Origin: Profftia lariciata
GTDB lineage: Bacteria > Pseudomonadota > Gammaproteobacteria > Enterobacterales > Enterobacteriaceae
Direction: 5' to 3'
DNA: 64,000 bases
NCBI RefSeq assembly: GCF_020541265.1
Contig: NZ_CP045925.1
Span: forward strand, 124,001 to 188,000
Made by a program: the position numbers and the translations under genes. Under the pieces are notes generated by a model. The model made no database searches. It had not been told where the DNA came from and saw only the letters and a program-made list of their open reading frames with translations. This document shows, one piece after another, positions 1 to 10,250 of the stretch; position 1 is the stretch's first letter; each line of letters opens with the position of its first letter.

Positions 1-37
1 GTTCTTCTTCTATTTGTTGAATAATTTTGTGTATCAT
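1..37 (-). CDS. rplS: 50S ribosomal protein L19, N-terminal fragment (cut by window edge)
   Basis: Only the first twelve codons are inside the window. They read M-I-H-K-I-I-Q-Q-I-E-E-E, which resembles the start of enteric L19 (MSNIIKQLEQEQ). The ATG lies 85 nt downstream of the trmD stop on the same strand, exactly where rplS follows trmD in the enteric rpsP-rimM-trmD-rplS operon. No clear Shine-Dalgarno sequence precedes it. L19 sits at the 30S-50S interface of the ribosome. The call rests on a short match plus synteny, so it is probable rather than certain. Confidence 0.65.
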   Translation of the reverse strand, partial: MIHKIIQQIEEE

Positions 38-122
38 ATAAGTATCTTTTGAGGTTACATGTATTAATATTTATATTATTTTAATTGTGTTATAATAGGA
101 TTAACAGTAAATCTATAGTATT

Positions 123-866
123 TCATTTAAAATAATATTCTTTTTGGAACTGATCTAATAGTTTTTCTTGCTCTTCATTTAGCGTTATTTTCTTTAAAAG
201 ATCCGGTCTTTTGATCCATGTGCGCCCTAAAGACTGCTTTAAACGCCAACGACGAATATTTTCATGATGTCCAGATAGTAACACTTGAGGTACGGCCATG
301 TCTTCTAATACTGCAGGACGTGTGAAATGTGGATAATCTAACAAACCATGGGCAAATGATTCTTCTTCTAATGAAGAAGAATCATTAAGTACTCCTGGAA
401 TAAATCGTGATACAGCATCAATTAATACCATAGCAGGGATTTCACCTCCACTAAGGATAAAATCACCAATGGATAATTCTTCATTAATTTCTGTACAAAT
501 AACTCGTTCATCAATACCTTCATATCTACCACATACTAGAATAAATACTTCATTTTTTATTAATTGATATAGATATTGTTGTGTAAGCTTGTAACCTTGT
601 GGTGATAAATAAATAACTTTAGTGGATTTTCCAGCTACTTCTTTTGCTGCATGTATAGCTTTTCTTAAAGGTTCTACCATCATTAACATACCTGGACCAC
701 CACCATAAGGACGATCATCAACAGTACGATATCTATCACAAGCAAAATCACGAGGACTCCAGTATTGTACTTGTAGTAGTTGATTTTTTATAGCCCGACT
801 AGTTACGCCATATTCTGTAAGTGCGCAAAACATTTTAGGAAACAAACTAATTATTCCGATCCACAT
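123..866 (-). CDS. trmD: tRNA (guanine-N1-)-methyltransferase TrmD
   Basis: 247 residues against 255 in E. coli; begins MWIGIISLFPKMF like the family. TrmD uses S-adenosylmethionine to methylate G37 of tRNAs reading CUN, CCN and CGG codons, which prevents +1 frameshifting. The trefoil-knot SAM-binding signatures are visible: GGGPGMLM near residue 56 and SIGDFILSGGEIPAM near residue 132. It is third in the rpsP-rimM-trmD order, 49 nt after rimM, with an AGG preceding the ATG. The segment around D-S-S-S-L-E-E-E-S is encoded by a perfect 14-bp inverted repeat (355-386), described separately; the family is variable there. Confidence is very high. Confidence 0.97.
   Translation of the reverse strand: MWIGIISLFPKMFCALTEYGVTSRAIKNQLLQVQYWSPRDFACDRYRTVDDRPYGGGPGMLMMVEPLRKAIHAAKEVAGKSTKVIYLSPQGYKLTQQYLYQLIKNEVFILVCGRYEGIDERVICTEINEELSIGDFILSGGEIPAMVLIDAVSRFIPGVLNDSSSLEEESFAHGLLDYPHFTRPAVLEDMAVPQVLLSGHHENIRRWRLKQSLGRTWIKRPDLLKKITLNEEQEKLLDQFQKEYYFK
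355..386. repeat. Perfect 14-bp inverted repeat inside trmD
   Basis: Arms 355-368 (AATGATTCTTCTTC) and 373-386 are exact reverse complements separated by the 4-nt loop TAAT. The repeat lies wholly in coding sequence and translates to a Ser/Glu-rich patch in a variable stretch of TrmD. A transcript hairpin would form in the middle of the trmD mRNA. The structure is seen directly; any role is unknown. Confidence 0.85.
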
Positions 867-915
867 AATGTAGCCTAAATAATAATATTTTAGTCAATAT
901 ATCATATTATTATTA

Positions 916-1452
916 TTAATCAAATAAAGGACACCAATCTACGGTAATAATCTTATTTTTAAGATTTACATTTTTAATAACTTTTCCATCTAAAAATGGT
1001 ATTAAATGTTTTTTAATATTACATTTATCTCGCTTATTTTCTTGCACTACTATAACATCGTTAGAACCTGTTTCTATTATATTAACAATTTGTCCTAAAT
1101 AGTAACCATTAATATTTATTATTTGACAGTTTATAATATCCCTCCAATAATAGTCTCCATTTTGCAATTTCGGTAATTGAGAATATTCTATTACTATTTC
1201 TAGATTAGTTAATCTATTTGCTGTATTACGATCATTAATACCTTTAATTTTAATGATTAAATCTTTTTTATAACCTTTCCAATTCTCTAAGTTAATATGC
1301 CACCATTGATTATTATTGTGTATAAACCATGGTTGATACTCAAAAATTTTTTTAGTGTTTTCTGTTGATGAAAAGATTTTTAACCAACCATAAAGACCAT
1401 ACGCAGAACCTATCTTACCAAGCACAACAGGATTAGTAATTTTTTTAATCAT
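916..1452 (-). CDS. rimM: Ribosome maturation factor RimM
   Basis: 178 residues from the chosen ATG, against 182 in E. coli. RimM binds S19 in the 30S head and helps the late steps of 16S rRNA processing. The N-terminal barrel (VVLGKIGSAYGLYGWLKIFSSTE) and the C-terminal PRC-barrel region (GDYYWRDIINCQI, ETGSNDVIVV, LIPFLDGKVI, EVDWCP-like end) follow the E. coli protein closely. I chose ATG at 1452 over an in-frame TTG at 1458 because the ATG overlaps the rpsP stop codon in an ATGA arrangement, which suggests translational coupling with rpsP. Confidence is very high. Confidence 0.95.
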   Translation of the reverse strand: MIKKITNPVVLGKIGSAYGLYGWLKIFSSTENTKKIFEYQPWFIHNNNQWWHINLENWKGYKKDLIIKIKGINDRNTANRLTNLEIVIEYSQLPKLQNGDYYWRDIINCQIININGYYLGQIVNIIETGSNDVIVVQENKRDKCNIKKHLIPFLDGKVIKNVNLKNKIITVDWCPLFD

Positions 1453-1709
1453 GCACAAGATACGGCGTGTTTTTTATATTGCTTGATTAATGAAGCTACA
1501 CGATGAGACATAGTAGCTCCTAAACTCATCCAGTGATCTACTCGATGTAGATCAAAACACATATCTTTTGCTTTATTTGTTGCTAATGGATTAAAAAAAC
1601 CCACACGATCAATAAAATGACCATCACGTGCATTACGATTGTCAGTCACTACTACCTGATAGAACGGACGTTTTTTAGCTCCACCACGTGCTAAACGAAT
1701 TGTTACCAT
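1449..1709 (-). CDS. rpsP: 30S ribosomal protein S16
   Basis: 86 residues (82 in E. coli), starting MVTIRLARGGAKKRPFYQVVVTD, the hallmark S16 N-terminus. S16 is an early-binding protein of the 30S body. A good Shine-Dalgarno (GAGGA) lies 5 nt before the ATG. It is the first gene of the rpsP-rimM-trmD-rplS operon, and its stop codon overlaps the start of rimM. The 187-nt spacer to ffh probably holds the operon promoter. Confidence is very high. Confidence 0.97.
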   Translation of the reverse strand: MVTIRLARGGAKKRPFYQVVVTDNRNARDGHFIDRVGFFNPLATNKAKDMCFDLHRVDHWMSLGATMSHRVASLIKQYKKHAVSCA

Positions 1710-1896
1710 AACATCCTCATTAGCTAATACAATAAAATAATTAAAATATCTAATATCTTGGTTTATTAAAATATAGTAGTCTTTACTAAAATTGTAAATA
1801 TATAAATAAATATAAAATAATAAATTTACTTATTTATAAAAATAACTAAAACTTGCTATTATTTTAATTAAAGTTTTTTAAAAATATAATTAACAA

Positions 1897-3261
1897 TTAT
1901 TTACCAAATAGTCCAGGTGGAATCATACCTTCAATATTACGCATCATTGTCTTTGTGAAACCTCCTTTTTTTATTTGTTTCATTATACGCTGCATTTGAT
2001 CAAATTGCTTAAGTAAATTATTAACATCTTGCACTTGCATACCCGAACCTTGTGCAATACGTTTTTTACGTGAGCCCTTAATAATTGTTGGATGAGAACG
2101 TTCTTTTAAGGTCATTGACATTATTATTGCTTCCATATGAAATAATAATTTATCATCTATCTGATTTGTAATATTTTTTGATAATTGTCCTATACCAGGA
2201 ATTTTTGTTAATATATGATTAACGCCACCCATTTGACGCATTTGTTTTAATTGTTCCATAAAATCAGTTAAGTCAAAATCATTACTTTTTTTTAGTTTTT
2301 GTGCTAATTTTTCAGTTTGTGTGCGATTTACTGTATTTTCAATATCATCTATTAATGATAATATGTCACCCATGCCTAAAATACGAGATGCTATGCGATC
2401 TGGATAAAATGGTTCTAAAGCTTGAGCCTTTTCACCTACACCTAAAAATTTAATTGGCTTACCGGTAATATGACGAATCGATAAAGCAGCACCTCCACGG
2501 GTATCGCCGTCAACTTTTGTTAATATTATACCTGTGAACGGTAGAGCTGCATTAAAAGTTTTAGCAATGTTAGCTGCATCCTGTCCTGTCATTGCATCTA
2601 CAACAAATAGTGTTTCAATTGGATGAATGATATCATATATTTGTTGCATCTCTTTCATCATTATTTCATTAATATGTAAACGACCCGCAGTATCAACAAG
2701 TAAAACGTCATAGAATTTTTTCTTGGCATATTGTAATGCAGATCTAGCAATTGTTGTTGGTTGTTCTTGAATATCAGATGGAAAAAAGTCTATCTCTATT
2801 TCTTGTGCTAAAATTGCTAGTTGTTTAATAGCTGCCGGTCGGTAAACATCGGTAGAAACAGCTAATACTTTTTTTTGATGCTTTTCTTTAAGAAATTTGC
2901 CCAGTTTAGCAATACTAGTTGTTTTACCTGCACCTTGCAATCCAGCAATTAATATAACAGCTGGTGGTTGAGTAGCTAAATTAAGTCCAATATTAACTGT
3001 ACCCATGGCATGTGTCATTTCTTTTTTAACAATACTAATAAATGTTTGACCTGGAGTAAGACTTTTATTAATTGCTTGCCCTAATGCATTTGTGTAAACA
3101 CTATTAATAAAGTCATTAATTACTGGTAATGCAACATCTGCTTCTAGTAATGCGATACGTACTGCACGTAGTGTATCTTTAATATTTTTTTCTGTAAGTT
3201 GCCCATTACTACTAAGATTATGTAATGCATTTGATAATCTATTGCTTAAATTTTTAAACAT
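1897..3261 (-). CDS. ffh: Signal recognition particle protein Ffh
   Basis: 454 residues against 453 in E. coli. Ffh binds 4.5S RNA and hydrophobic signal sequences and delivers ribosome-nascent chain complexes to FtsY at the inner membrane. The NG GTPase domain carries GLQGAGKTT (P-loop, about residue 108), DTAGR (about 190) and TKVDGDTRGG (about 248). The M domain is methionine-rich with the RNA-binding stretch S-R-K-K-R-I-A-Q-G-S-G, and the protein ends MIPPGLFGK. The 4.5S RNA gene is not in this window. ffh-rpsP is an ancestral enteric neighbour pair. A small hairpin sits in the leader (3285-3301). Confidence 0.98.
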   Translation of the reverse strand: MFKNLSNRLSNALHNLSSNGQLTEKNIKDTLRAVRIALLEADVALPVINDFINSVYTNALGQAINKSLTPGQTFISIVKKEMTHAMGTVNIGLNLATQPPAVILIAGLQGAGKTTSIAKLGKFLKEKHQKKVLAVSTDVYRPAAIKQLAILAQEIEIDFFPSDIQEQPTTIARSALQYAKKKFYDVLLVDTAGRLHINEIMMKEMQQIYDIIHPIETLFVVDAMTGQDAANIAKTFNAALPFTGIILTKVDGDTRGGAALSIRHITGKPIKFLGVGEKAQALEPFYPDRIASRILGMGDILSLIDDIENTVNRTQTEKLAQKLKKSNDFDLTDFMEQLKQMRQMGGVNHILTKIPGIGQLSKNITNQIDDKLLFHMEAIIMSMTLKERSHPTIIKGSRKKRIAQGSGMQVQDVNNLLKQFDQMQRIMKQIKKGGFTKTMMRNIEGMIPPGLFGK

Positions 3262-3284
3262 ATTTTTTACTTCATGTAAATAAT

Positions 3285-3301
3285 GTCGTCTACTTAACGA
3301 C
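3285..3301 (-). promoter_or_regulatory. Small stem-loop in the ffh leader
   Basis: GTCGT and ACGAC form a 5-bp stem around a 7-nt loop, 24-40 nt upstream of the ffh ATG. The stem is G+C-rich compared with the surrounding spacer, which makes it stand out. Function is not known; it could be a leader hairpin or chance. Confidence 0.25.
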
Positions 3302-6300
3302 GTGAATTAAAGTAATGATATTCAATATAATTACTTTTTGCGTTTTTTATATAGAACATGTATATTGTCAATTTATTTATAGTTATATAATTTACTATTG
3401 TACATATAGTAATATAAACTACAATCATAAATATACATTAAATTATATTTAATATATTAATATTTTTTAATATATATAATGAATTATAACTATATAGTTA
3501 TTTATTATAATAATAAGTTTAAATGTTGTTATTTTAAATTAGTTATTAGATTTAACTTTTATATATAACTAATTCGTAAAAATACTTAAAAAGTATTTAA
3601 AATATTGTTTTTATTTGTCTACAAATAAGATATCTATTAATTATTATATTTGGTGATTAACATAATATAATATGAATAAAATATATTATTTTAAATAAAA
3701 TAATACATTAAATATTGTAAATTTAATTGATATGATTTTCAATAATTACATAGATATTATATAATGAATAATATTTAATATTATTAATAAAAGATATATT
3801 TATATATACTAATTATTTTAATAATTTTTATTAAAATTGTATTTTACTATTAAATAATATGTAGAAAGATTGTTTTATTCAAAATTAATTTCTAATTATT
3901 AGAATTTGTTAAGTATAGTACTATGATCAAAACTCTCAATTACCAAATTATTTATTTTTTAAAAAAATAGTAAAGTAATAATAATTTATAAATGTATAGA
4001 CAGTATAAATAAATAATAAAAATTTATTCTAAATAAGCTACTTTTAAAATAGTTAATAAATTAAAATTATTCTTATATAATAGCATATAATGTAATAATA
4101 AAAATTATTTATTTTTAAATAACTTAATAATATATTTTTTATAAAAATAATTATTAACATTCATTCGTAGAATATTTTTCATATTTATAAAAGACACAAT
4201 AATCTATACAATAATTTTGCTATAATTCTCTTGCATATTAATCTTGATCTATAACTATAGTAATAGTTTTATTTTTTAAAAATTCTATATGCAATATATT
4301 ATTACATAGTATTTAAAGATTACTCATTTAGTACATTGTATTAATTTATTAAAATATTAATAATATATATTGAGTTTTAATTTATAAATTAATCAATTCA
4401 ATTGTATGAATTATATTAATTAGTAAATAATTATTAATTAATAATTATTAAAATACTATAATTTTTATAATTTAATATAGTAATAATATAAATACGATTA
4501 CTTGTCTTAAGTTTTACGTAATTAATGCAAATATATATAATATTTTATCAAATTTTTTAAAAAAATCACAATATTAATTGTCATAATTAATATATTTAAA
4601 ATGATTAATTTATAAAAAGTATTTATGTAGTAAATAAAAAATATTATTACTTTATTATTTTCTTATTTTATATATTTAAAATAATTTATTGTGGTTTATA
4701 AATAGTGTAAAATATCATTTTATAAAACTTATTAAGTTATCATATTGTGCCTATTATATATTTTTTATAAAATAGCTTATATTATGCGATAATACTTTAT
4801 TACTATTTATTAAAAAAATATAAAATTATTAATTAAGTATTTAAAATAAGTAATATGTAATATTTATTTTCTTTCATAATTATAGTTATTGTTTATACAT
4901 TCTGCTAGTCTTAGCACTTATTTATAAATATCTATTATTTATTAATATTTGATTCTCAGTAAATATAATTATTAGATTAAATAATAATATGTTTATAATG
5001 ATAACTCTTAAGATCTAAGTATTTATATAAAATAACTTAGTGAACATACAAGATATATTTAAATTATTATTATCCTTATTAATTCCAAAATACTTGTTTC
5101 TATTCATATCAAATCAATTCTAATAGAAGATTATTTGTGTCATTATGATATCTTGATAATCAGTTTTTATTAATATATAGAATATATTATGTTAATTAAT
5201 TTCAAATATTAATAATTTTAAATTCAATAATTTTATAAAATTTAAGATCTTCATAAATTAGTTGAATTTATAGCTATCATTATATGATTTATATTTTTTA
5301 TATAAAAAAATAAGATCAAAACATATTAATATATTATAATGCTTTATTGAGTTATATACTTATTATAATGCTAAGAATAAATATTTTTTAATAATTTTAT
5401 TGATAAAATAATTATTTAAAATAATATCATTATAAATTAAATAACATTTTTATAGAAACATTGCAAAAAACACAATTTAGTAAATTATTATAAATAATAC
5501 TTTTTTAAGTATTGATTTGTTATAATTTTTATAAAATTAGATTTGCTATTTATGTGTTATTAAAATAGAATTTTTTATTGTTTAATAAATAATTTACACA
5601 AAATAATTAATGATATATAAATATATTCTATATTACTTATAACTTTAAAAAAATATCTTATTTATTAATAAAATTTTTATGTGATATATATCTTTAAAAT
5701 CTAATCATTAAATAATATATTTTTTTAATGAGTATTGCTTTTATAAACACAATATATTATTTAGAATAAGAATATATTGTACTGAATTTTTTAAAAAATT
5801 ATCTTTAATAATAATATGTTATTGCTTCAAAAATTTAATAATGATTGTTTTTTATAAAATTTATAATGCTTTATTGTAGTATATCTTTATAGCATCTTAG
5901 CGATATGTAATCTATAATTTAATTATATAGAATATATCATACTTGATATATACTTTATTTATACAGAATATAATATATATCTAATTAATATGTTAATTGT
6001 AATTATAACATTTTATAAAAAATATAACAGTTAAGCATTTAGTCTGTTTTTATAGATTATGATATTCATTGAATATTATATTTTATCTTATTATATAAAA
6101 AACAGTACTATTATGGCAGTATTAAATAGAATACTATATTTGAAGTATTTAGATAACGTATTTATATATTTAATATGTATTATTCCATAATTTATTGAAA
6201 TACAATTTTATATTGCATTTAAATAAATAAATTTTTTCTAAATAATTAGAACATTATCATTATTTGTATCATTGCATAATTTTATATAACCAATAAAAAT

Positions 6301-7521
6301 GTTCTCTCAAAAGTTTCATCGTATATATACTGATGTAGTATAATTTTATAAATTTATTGTTATGATAAAAACTATATAAAATTTGATATACCTATATTAC
6401 ATTTTTAATAAATAAAATAATTTTAGATAAAATTATTCGTACTGTATAGTATTAATTAATCTTATATAATAAGATATTTAATAAAATCAATAAAAGTAAA
6501 AAATAAATTTTAGATATATTAGATATTATCTCCATATAACATGTATATATTATATTTTACTACTATTTAATAAAAACTAATTATACAATCATTTTATTAT
6601 AATATAAATATATGATATATACATGTATCTATAATAAAATATAGAGTGTATTATTAATAATAAATTAATACAATATTATATGATTTATTAAGTAATAATA
6701 GTGCTATTTTAATACTTGAAATTTATTTAATACTTTATACATTAACAGTCATTATATTATATCTTAGCCAAAATATAATCTTTACGTATTTTATTTAAAA
6801 AACTTTATAAGTATCAGTATATATATAATATACTAGATATAAATATAGTTCATGTCAAAAATAATGTATAATATTTTATTAAAGAAAGAATTTTATATTA
6901 GTTAAATCTCTAAAATTTAATTATATATAATATGCTATAGAAAATAAAATATATAACAATATTTTAGAGAGTATATTAATACTAAGAAATAAAAAATTCT
7001 TAAAGAAAACAATACTACTAATTATGATGTAAATATTTATATAAAATATTACAAATAAACAGATTAAGATCTACAAAAGAATAATGTTATTATAGCAATA
7101 AATTATTTTATTATTTTAAATTCATATGTAATATTATTATAAATAATAAATTAATGTTTTGTGAAGATATTTATAATATTGTATCTTGTACCACTTAATA
7201 CAACAAATTATTTTTAGTAATTAAATGCATGTATATTAACTTAATATTTCTTATACAGTAATATTATGTAATATAAATTTAAACAGCTACTACTGTTATT
7301 GTGTGTTGTAATACTAATTATTGGTACGGTATTTTATATTTATTTTATGTGTATCATTACATTCTATTTTTTATATATACATACGTACTAATATTAAATA
7401 TTAAATATATTTTTAATTCTACTAAAGTAGTAAAATATTTTATATATTATTACTGCTTTTATGTAATTAGTGTAGTAAAAAATTTTATTTTTCTCTCAGT
7501 TTTTAGGATTATCTGTCAACT
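3302..7521. other. 4.2-kb A+T desert between ffh and mreB
   Basis: This is the largest gene-free stretch in the window. It is almost entirely A and T, with stop codons dense in all frames. I saw no tRNA, rRNA, 4.5S RNA or tmRNA signature and no recognisable protein fragment. The only long open frame (7301-7600) is a low-complexity I/F/Y/L run overlapping the start of mreB in another frame. It is best read as eroded ancestral DNA; the mreB promoter presumably lies at its right end. Confidence 0.7.
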
Positions 7522-8568
7522 ATGTTTAAGAAATTTCGTGGTATTTTTTCAAATGATTTATCTATTGACTTGGGTACAGCTAATACTCTTATTTATGTAA
7601 AAGGACAGGGCATTGTATTAAATGAACCATCCGTTGTAGCTATTCGTCAGGATAGAACAGGATCTCTACAGAAAAGTGTTGCTGCAGTTGGATATGAAGC
7701 TAAGCAAATGTTAGGGCGTACGCCAGGTAATATTGCTGCAATTCGTCCAATGAAAGATGGTGTTATTGCTGATTTTTTCGTTACCGAAAAAATGCTTCAA
7801 TATTTTATTAAACAAGTGCATAGCAATAGCTTAATGCGTCCTAGCCCAAGAGTTCTAGTTTGTGTACCTGTTGGAGCTACCCAGGTAGAACGTCGCGCAA
7901 TAAGGGAATCAGCTCAAGGAGCAGGTGCTCGAGAAGTATTCCTTATTGAAGAACCAATGGCTGCAGCAATAGGAGCAGGACTACCTGTTTCTGAAGCAAC
8001 TGGATCTATGGTTATAGATATAGGTGGTGGTACTACTGAAGTTGCTGTTATTTCCCTTAATGGTGTTGTCTATTCTTCTTCTGTTCGTATTGGAGGTGAT
8101 CGTTTTGATGAAGCTATTATTAATTATGTACGTCGTAATTATGGTTCATTAATTGGTGAAGCAACTGCAGAACGCATTAAACATGTCATTGGCTCTGCTT
8201 ATCCTGGTGATGAAGAGCGTACTATTGAAGTACGTGGACGCAACTTAGCAGAAGGTGTACCACGTGGATTTACATTAAATTCCAATGAAATTCTTGAAGC
8301 TCTACAAGAAACTCTTACTGGAATAGTTAGTGCTGTAATGGTTGCGTTAGAGCAATGTCCACCAGAGCTAGCTTCTGATATATCTGAACGCGGTATGGTA
8401 TTAACTGGAGGTGGTGCATTATTACGTAATTTTGAACATTTATTAATGAAAGCAACTGGTATTCCGGTAGTAATTGCGGAAGAACCACTTACATGCGTCG
8501 CACGAGGTGGTGGTAAAGCACTAGAAATGATTGATATGCATGGTGGTGATTTGTTTAGTGAAGAATAA
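7522..8568 (+). CDS. mreB: Rod-shape determining actin homologue MreB
   Basis: 348 residues (347 in E. coli), starting MFKKFRGIFSNDLSIDLGTANTLIYVKGQGIVLNEPSVVAIR. MreB polymerises into membrane-bound filaments that guide lateral peptidoglycan synthesis with MreC, MreD, RodA and PBP2. The actin-fold phosphate motifs are intact: DLGTANT (about residue 14), VIDIGGGTTEVAVIS (about 165) and GMVLTGGGALLRN (about 290). The protein ends MHGGDLFSEE as in E. coli. It is the first gene of mreBCD, followed by a 148-nt spacer, longer than in free-living enterics. Its retention suggests that the cells keep a rod form or ordered wall growth. Confidence 0.98.
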   Translation: MFKKFRGIFSNDLSIDLGTANTLIYVKGQGIVLNEPSVVAIRQDRTGSLQKSVAAVGYEAKQMLGRTPGNIAAIRPMKDGVIADFFVTEKMLQYFIKQVHSNSLMRPSPRVLVCVPVGATQVERRAIRESAQGAGAREVFLIEEPMAAAIGAGLPVSEATGSMVIDIGGGTTEVAVISLNGVVYSSSVRIGGDRFDEAIINYVRRNYGSLIGEATAERIKHVIGSAYPGDEERTIEVRGRNLAEGVPRGFTLNSNEILEALQETLTGIVSAVMVALEQCPPELASDISERGMVLTGGGALLRNFEHLLMKATGIPVVIAEEPLTCVARGGGKALEMIDMHGGDLFSEE

Positions 8569-8716
8569 TAAATAACTACATTAGTTTATTTTCTTGCTTT
8601 TAGTAATTTTATATATTTTAACTATATTTTAGGTCTTATAATATGTTAATTTAAATTTTATTTTTATTTTTTTAGATTCATTTTTTAATTTCCTATAATT
8701 AAGAATAGTATAATTT

Positions 8717-9601
8717 ATGAAACATATTTTTAATAGAGGTCCTTTTATACAGTTACGACTCTTTATAGCTATAATTATTTCTATAGGATTAATTATTGCA
8801 GATAGCCACTTAAGTATTTTTAAGAAAATTCGTAGTTATCTAGATACTGCTGTTAGTCCATTATATTATCTTTCCAATGTACCACGTCAAATTCTAGAAA
8901 ATGTATCAAATACCTTAATCTCTCATAAACAATTACAACTAGAAAATAGAATATTACGTCAAGAACTTTTATTAAAAAATAGCGATATTTTATTATTAGG
9001 TCACTTTAAACAAGAGAATGCTCATTTACGTGAATTATTAGGTTCGTCATTACATCAAGATGAACATAAAATGTTGACTAAAGTTATTTTAAAGTTACCT
9101 GACCCTTATAGTGATCAGGTTATTATTGATAAAGGTAGTAACAATAATGTGTATGTTGGTCAGCCTATTATTAATGATAAAGGTGTAGTAGGTCAAGTTA
9201 TTGCTGTTGGCCAAAATACTAGTAGAGTACTGCTTATTTGTAATGCATTACATGCTCTACCTATTCAAGTATTACGAAATGATATACGTATATTAGCTTT
9301 AGGCAATGGTTGTACTAATGATTTTCAACTTGAACATCTACCGATTAATACTGATATTCGTGTGGGTGATATATTAGTAACGTCTGGATTAGGTGGACGT
9401 TTTCCGGAAGGATATCCTGTTGCTGTTGTCTCTTTAGTAAAGATTGATAATCAACACTCGTATACTATAATAAAAGCACGTCCAACTACGGAATTACAAC
9501 GTTTACGATATTTATTATTGCTATGGATCACTGAACACAAAGCAACAATGTCACCAAATGCAGTTCATAGTATTGCTAACGAACGTATATTACATAGATA
9601 A
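8717..9601 (+). CDS. mreC: Rod-shape determining protein MreC
   Basis: 294 residues, shorter than E. coli MreC (367); the missing part is the poorly conserved C-terminal tail. MreC is a bitopic inner-membrane protein whose periplasmic domain activates PBP2. An N-terminal membrane segment (about residues 12-30), a coiled-coil region (about 60-110) and the beta-domain core (VIIDKGSNNNVYVGQPIIND, GVVGQVIAVGQNTSRVLLI, GDILVTSGLGGRFPEGYPVA) are visible. It lies between mreB and mreD on the same strand. The start has only a weak ribosome-binding sequence. Confidence 0.95.
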   Translation: MKHIFNRGPFIQLRLFIAIIISIGLIIADSHLSIFKKIRSYLDTAVSPLYYLSNVPRQILENVSNTLISHKQLQLENRILRQELLLKNSDILLLGHFKQENAHLRELLGSSLHQDEHKMLTKVILKLPDPYSDQVIIDKGSNNNVYVGQPIINDKGVVGQVIAVGQNTSRVLLICNALHALPIQVLRNDIRILALGNGCTNDFQLEHLPINTDIRVGDILVTSGLGGRFPEGYPVAVVSLVKIDNQHSYTIIKARPTTELQRLRYLLLLWITEHKATMSPNAVHSIANERILHR

Positions 9602-9764
9602 AATAGTACATAATTAATAAAAATATAATAAATATAAAATATTTATTCTATTTAGTTAGAATATAAATATATATTACATTTTCTATGTATTAGAACGAGA
9701 CATAGTTAACTGTAAAGCATTTATTAATAGCTTTCTTTACGTTATATACAAAGAGAGGTTAGTT

Positions 9765-10250
9765 ATGTTAGTATATGATCGTAATCATCGTTGGATGATT
9801 TGGTTATTTTTTTTACTATCTTTTATTTTACAAATTATGCCATGGCCTGATACACTAATAATCTTGCGTCCAAATTGGTTAGCGTTGTTTTTGATTTATT
9901 GGGTCATGATACTACCATATCATATTAATATTGGTACTGGTTTTATATTAGGATTAATATGGGATATTATTTTAGGGTCTGCACTTGGTATTCGTGCATT
10001 AGCATATAGTTTATTAGCGTATTTAGTAGCATTAAAATTTTACTTATTTCGCAATATGCCACTCTGGCAACATGCATTAATGATTTTTTTATTAACTGCT
10101 GCTATGAATGTGTTAATTTCTTGGGAGGTAGTTATTATAACACATACCGATTTTCATCCAGAACTATTTTGGAATAGTTTAGTAAATGGTATGCTTTGGC
10201 CATGGTTTTTTCTTTTAATGCGCAAAATTAGTAATCGTTTAATAAAATAA
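9765..10250 (+). CDS. mreD: Rod-shape determining protein MreD
   Basis: 161 residues (162 in E. coli), almost entirely hydrophobic with about five membrane segments. MreD is the integral membrane partner of MreC in the elongasome. The family pattern RNHRWMIWLFFLLSFILQIMPWP at the N-terminus and the middle stretch GFILGLIWDIILGSALGIRAL are clear. A strong Shine-Dalgarno (GAGAGG) precedes the ATG. It is the last gene of mreBCD; the yhdE and rng genes that follow in E. coli are absent. Confidence 0.95.
   Translation: MLVYDRNHRWMIWLFFLLSFILQIMPWPDTLIILRPNWLALFLIYWVMILPYHINIGTGFILGLIWDIILGSALGIRALAYSLLAYLVALKFYLFRNMPLWQHALMIFLLTAAMNVLISWEVVIITHTDFHPELFWNSLVNGMLWPWFFLLMRKISNRLIK

Noticed and set aside
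7301..7600. 99-codon open frame overlapping the start of mreB
   Set aside because: It overlaps mreB in another frame and its residues (I, F, Y, V, L) are what random A+T-rich DNA encodes.
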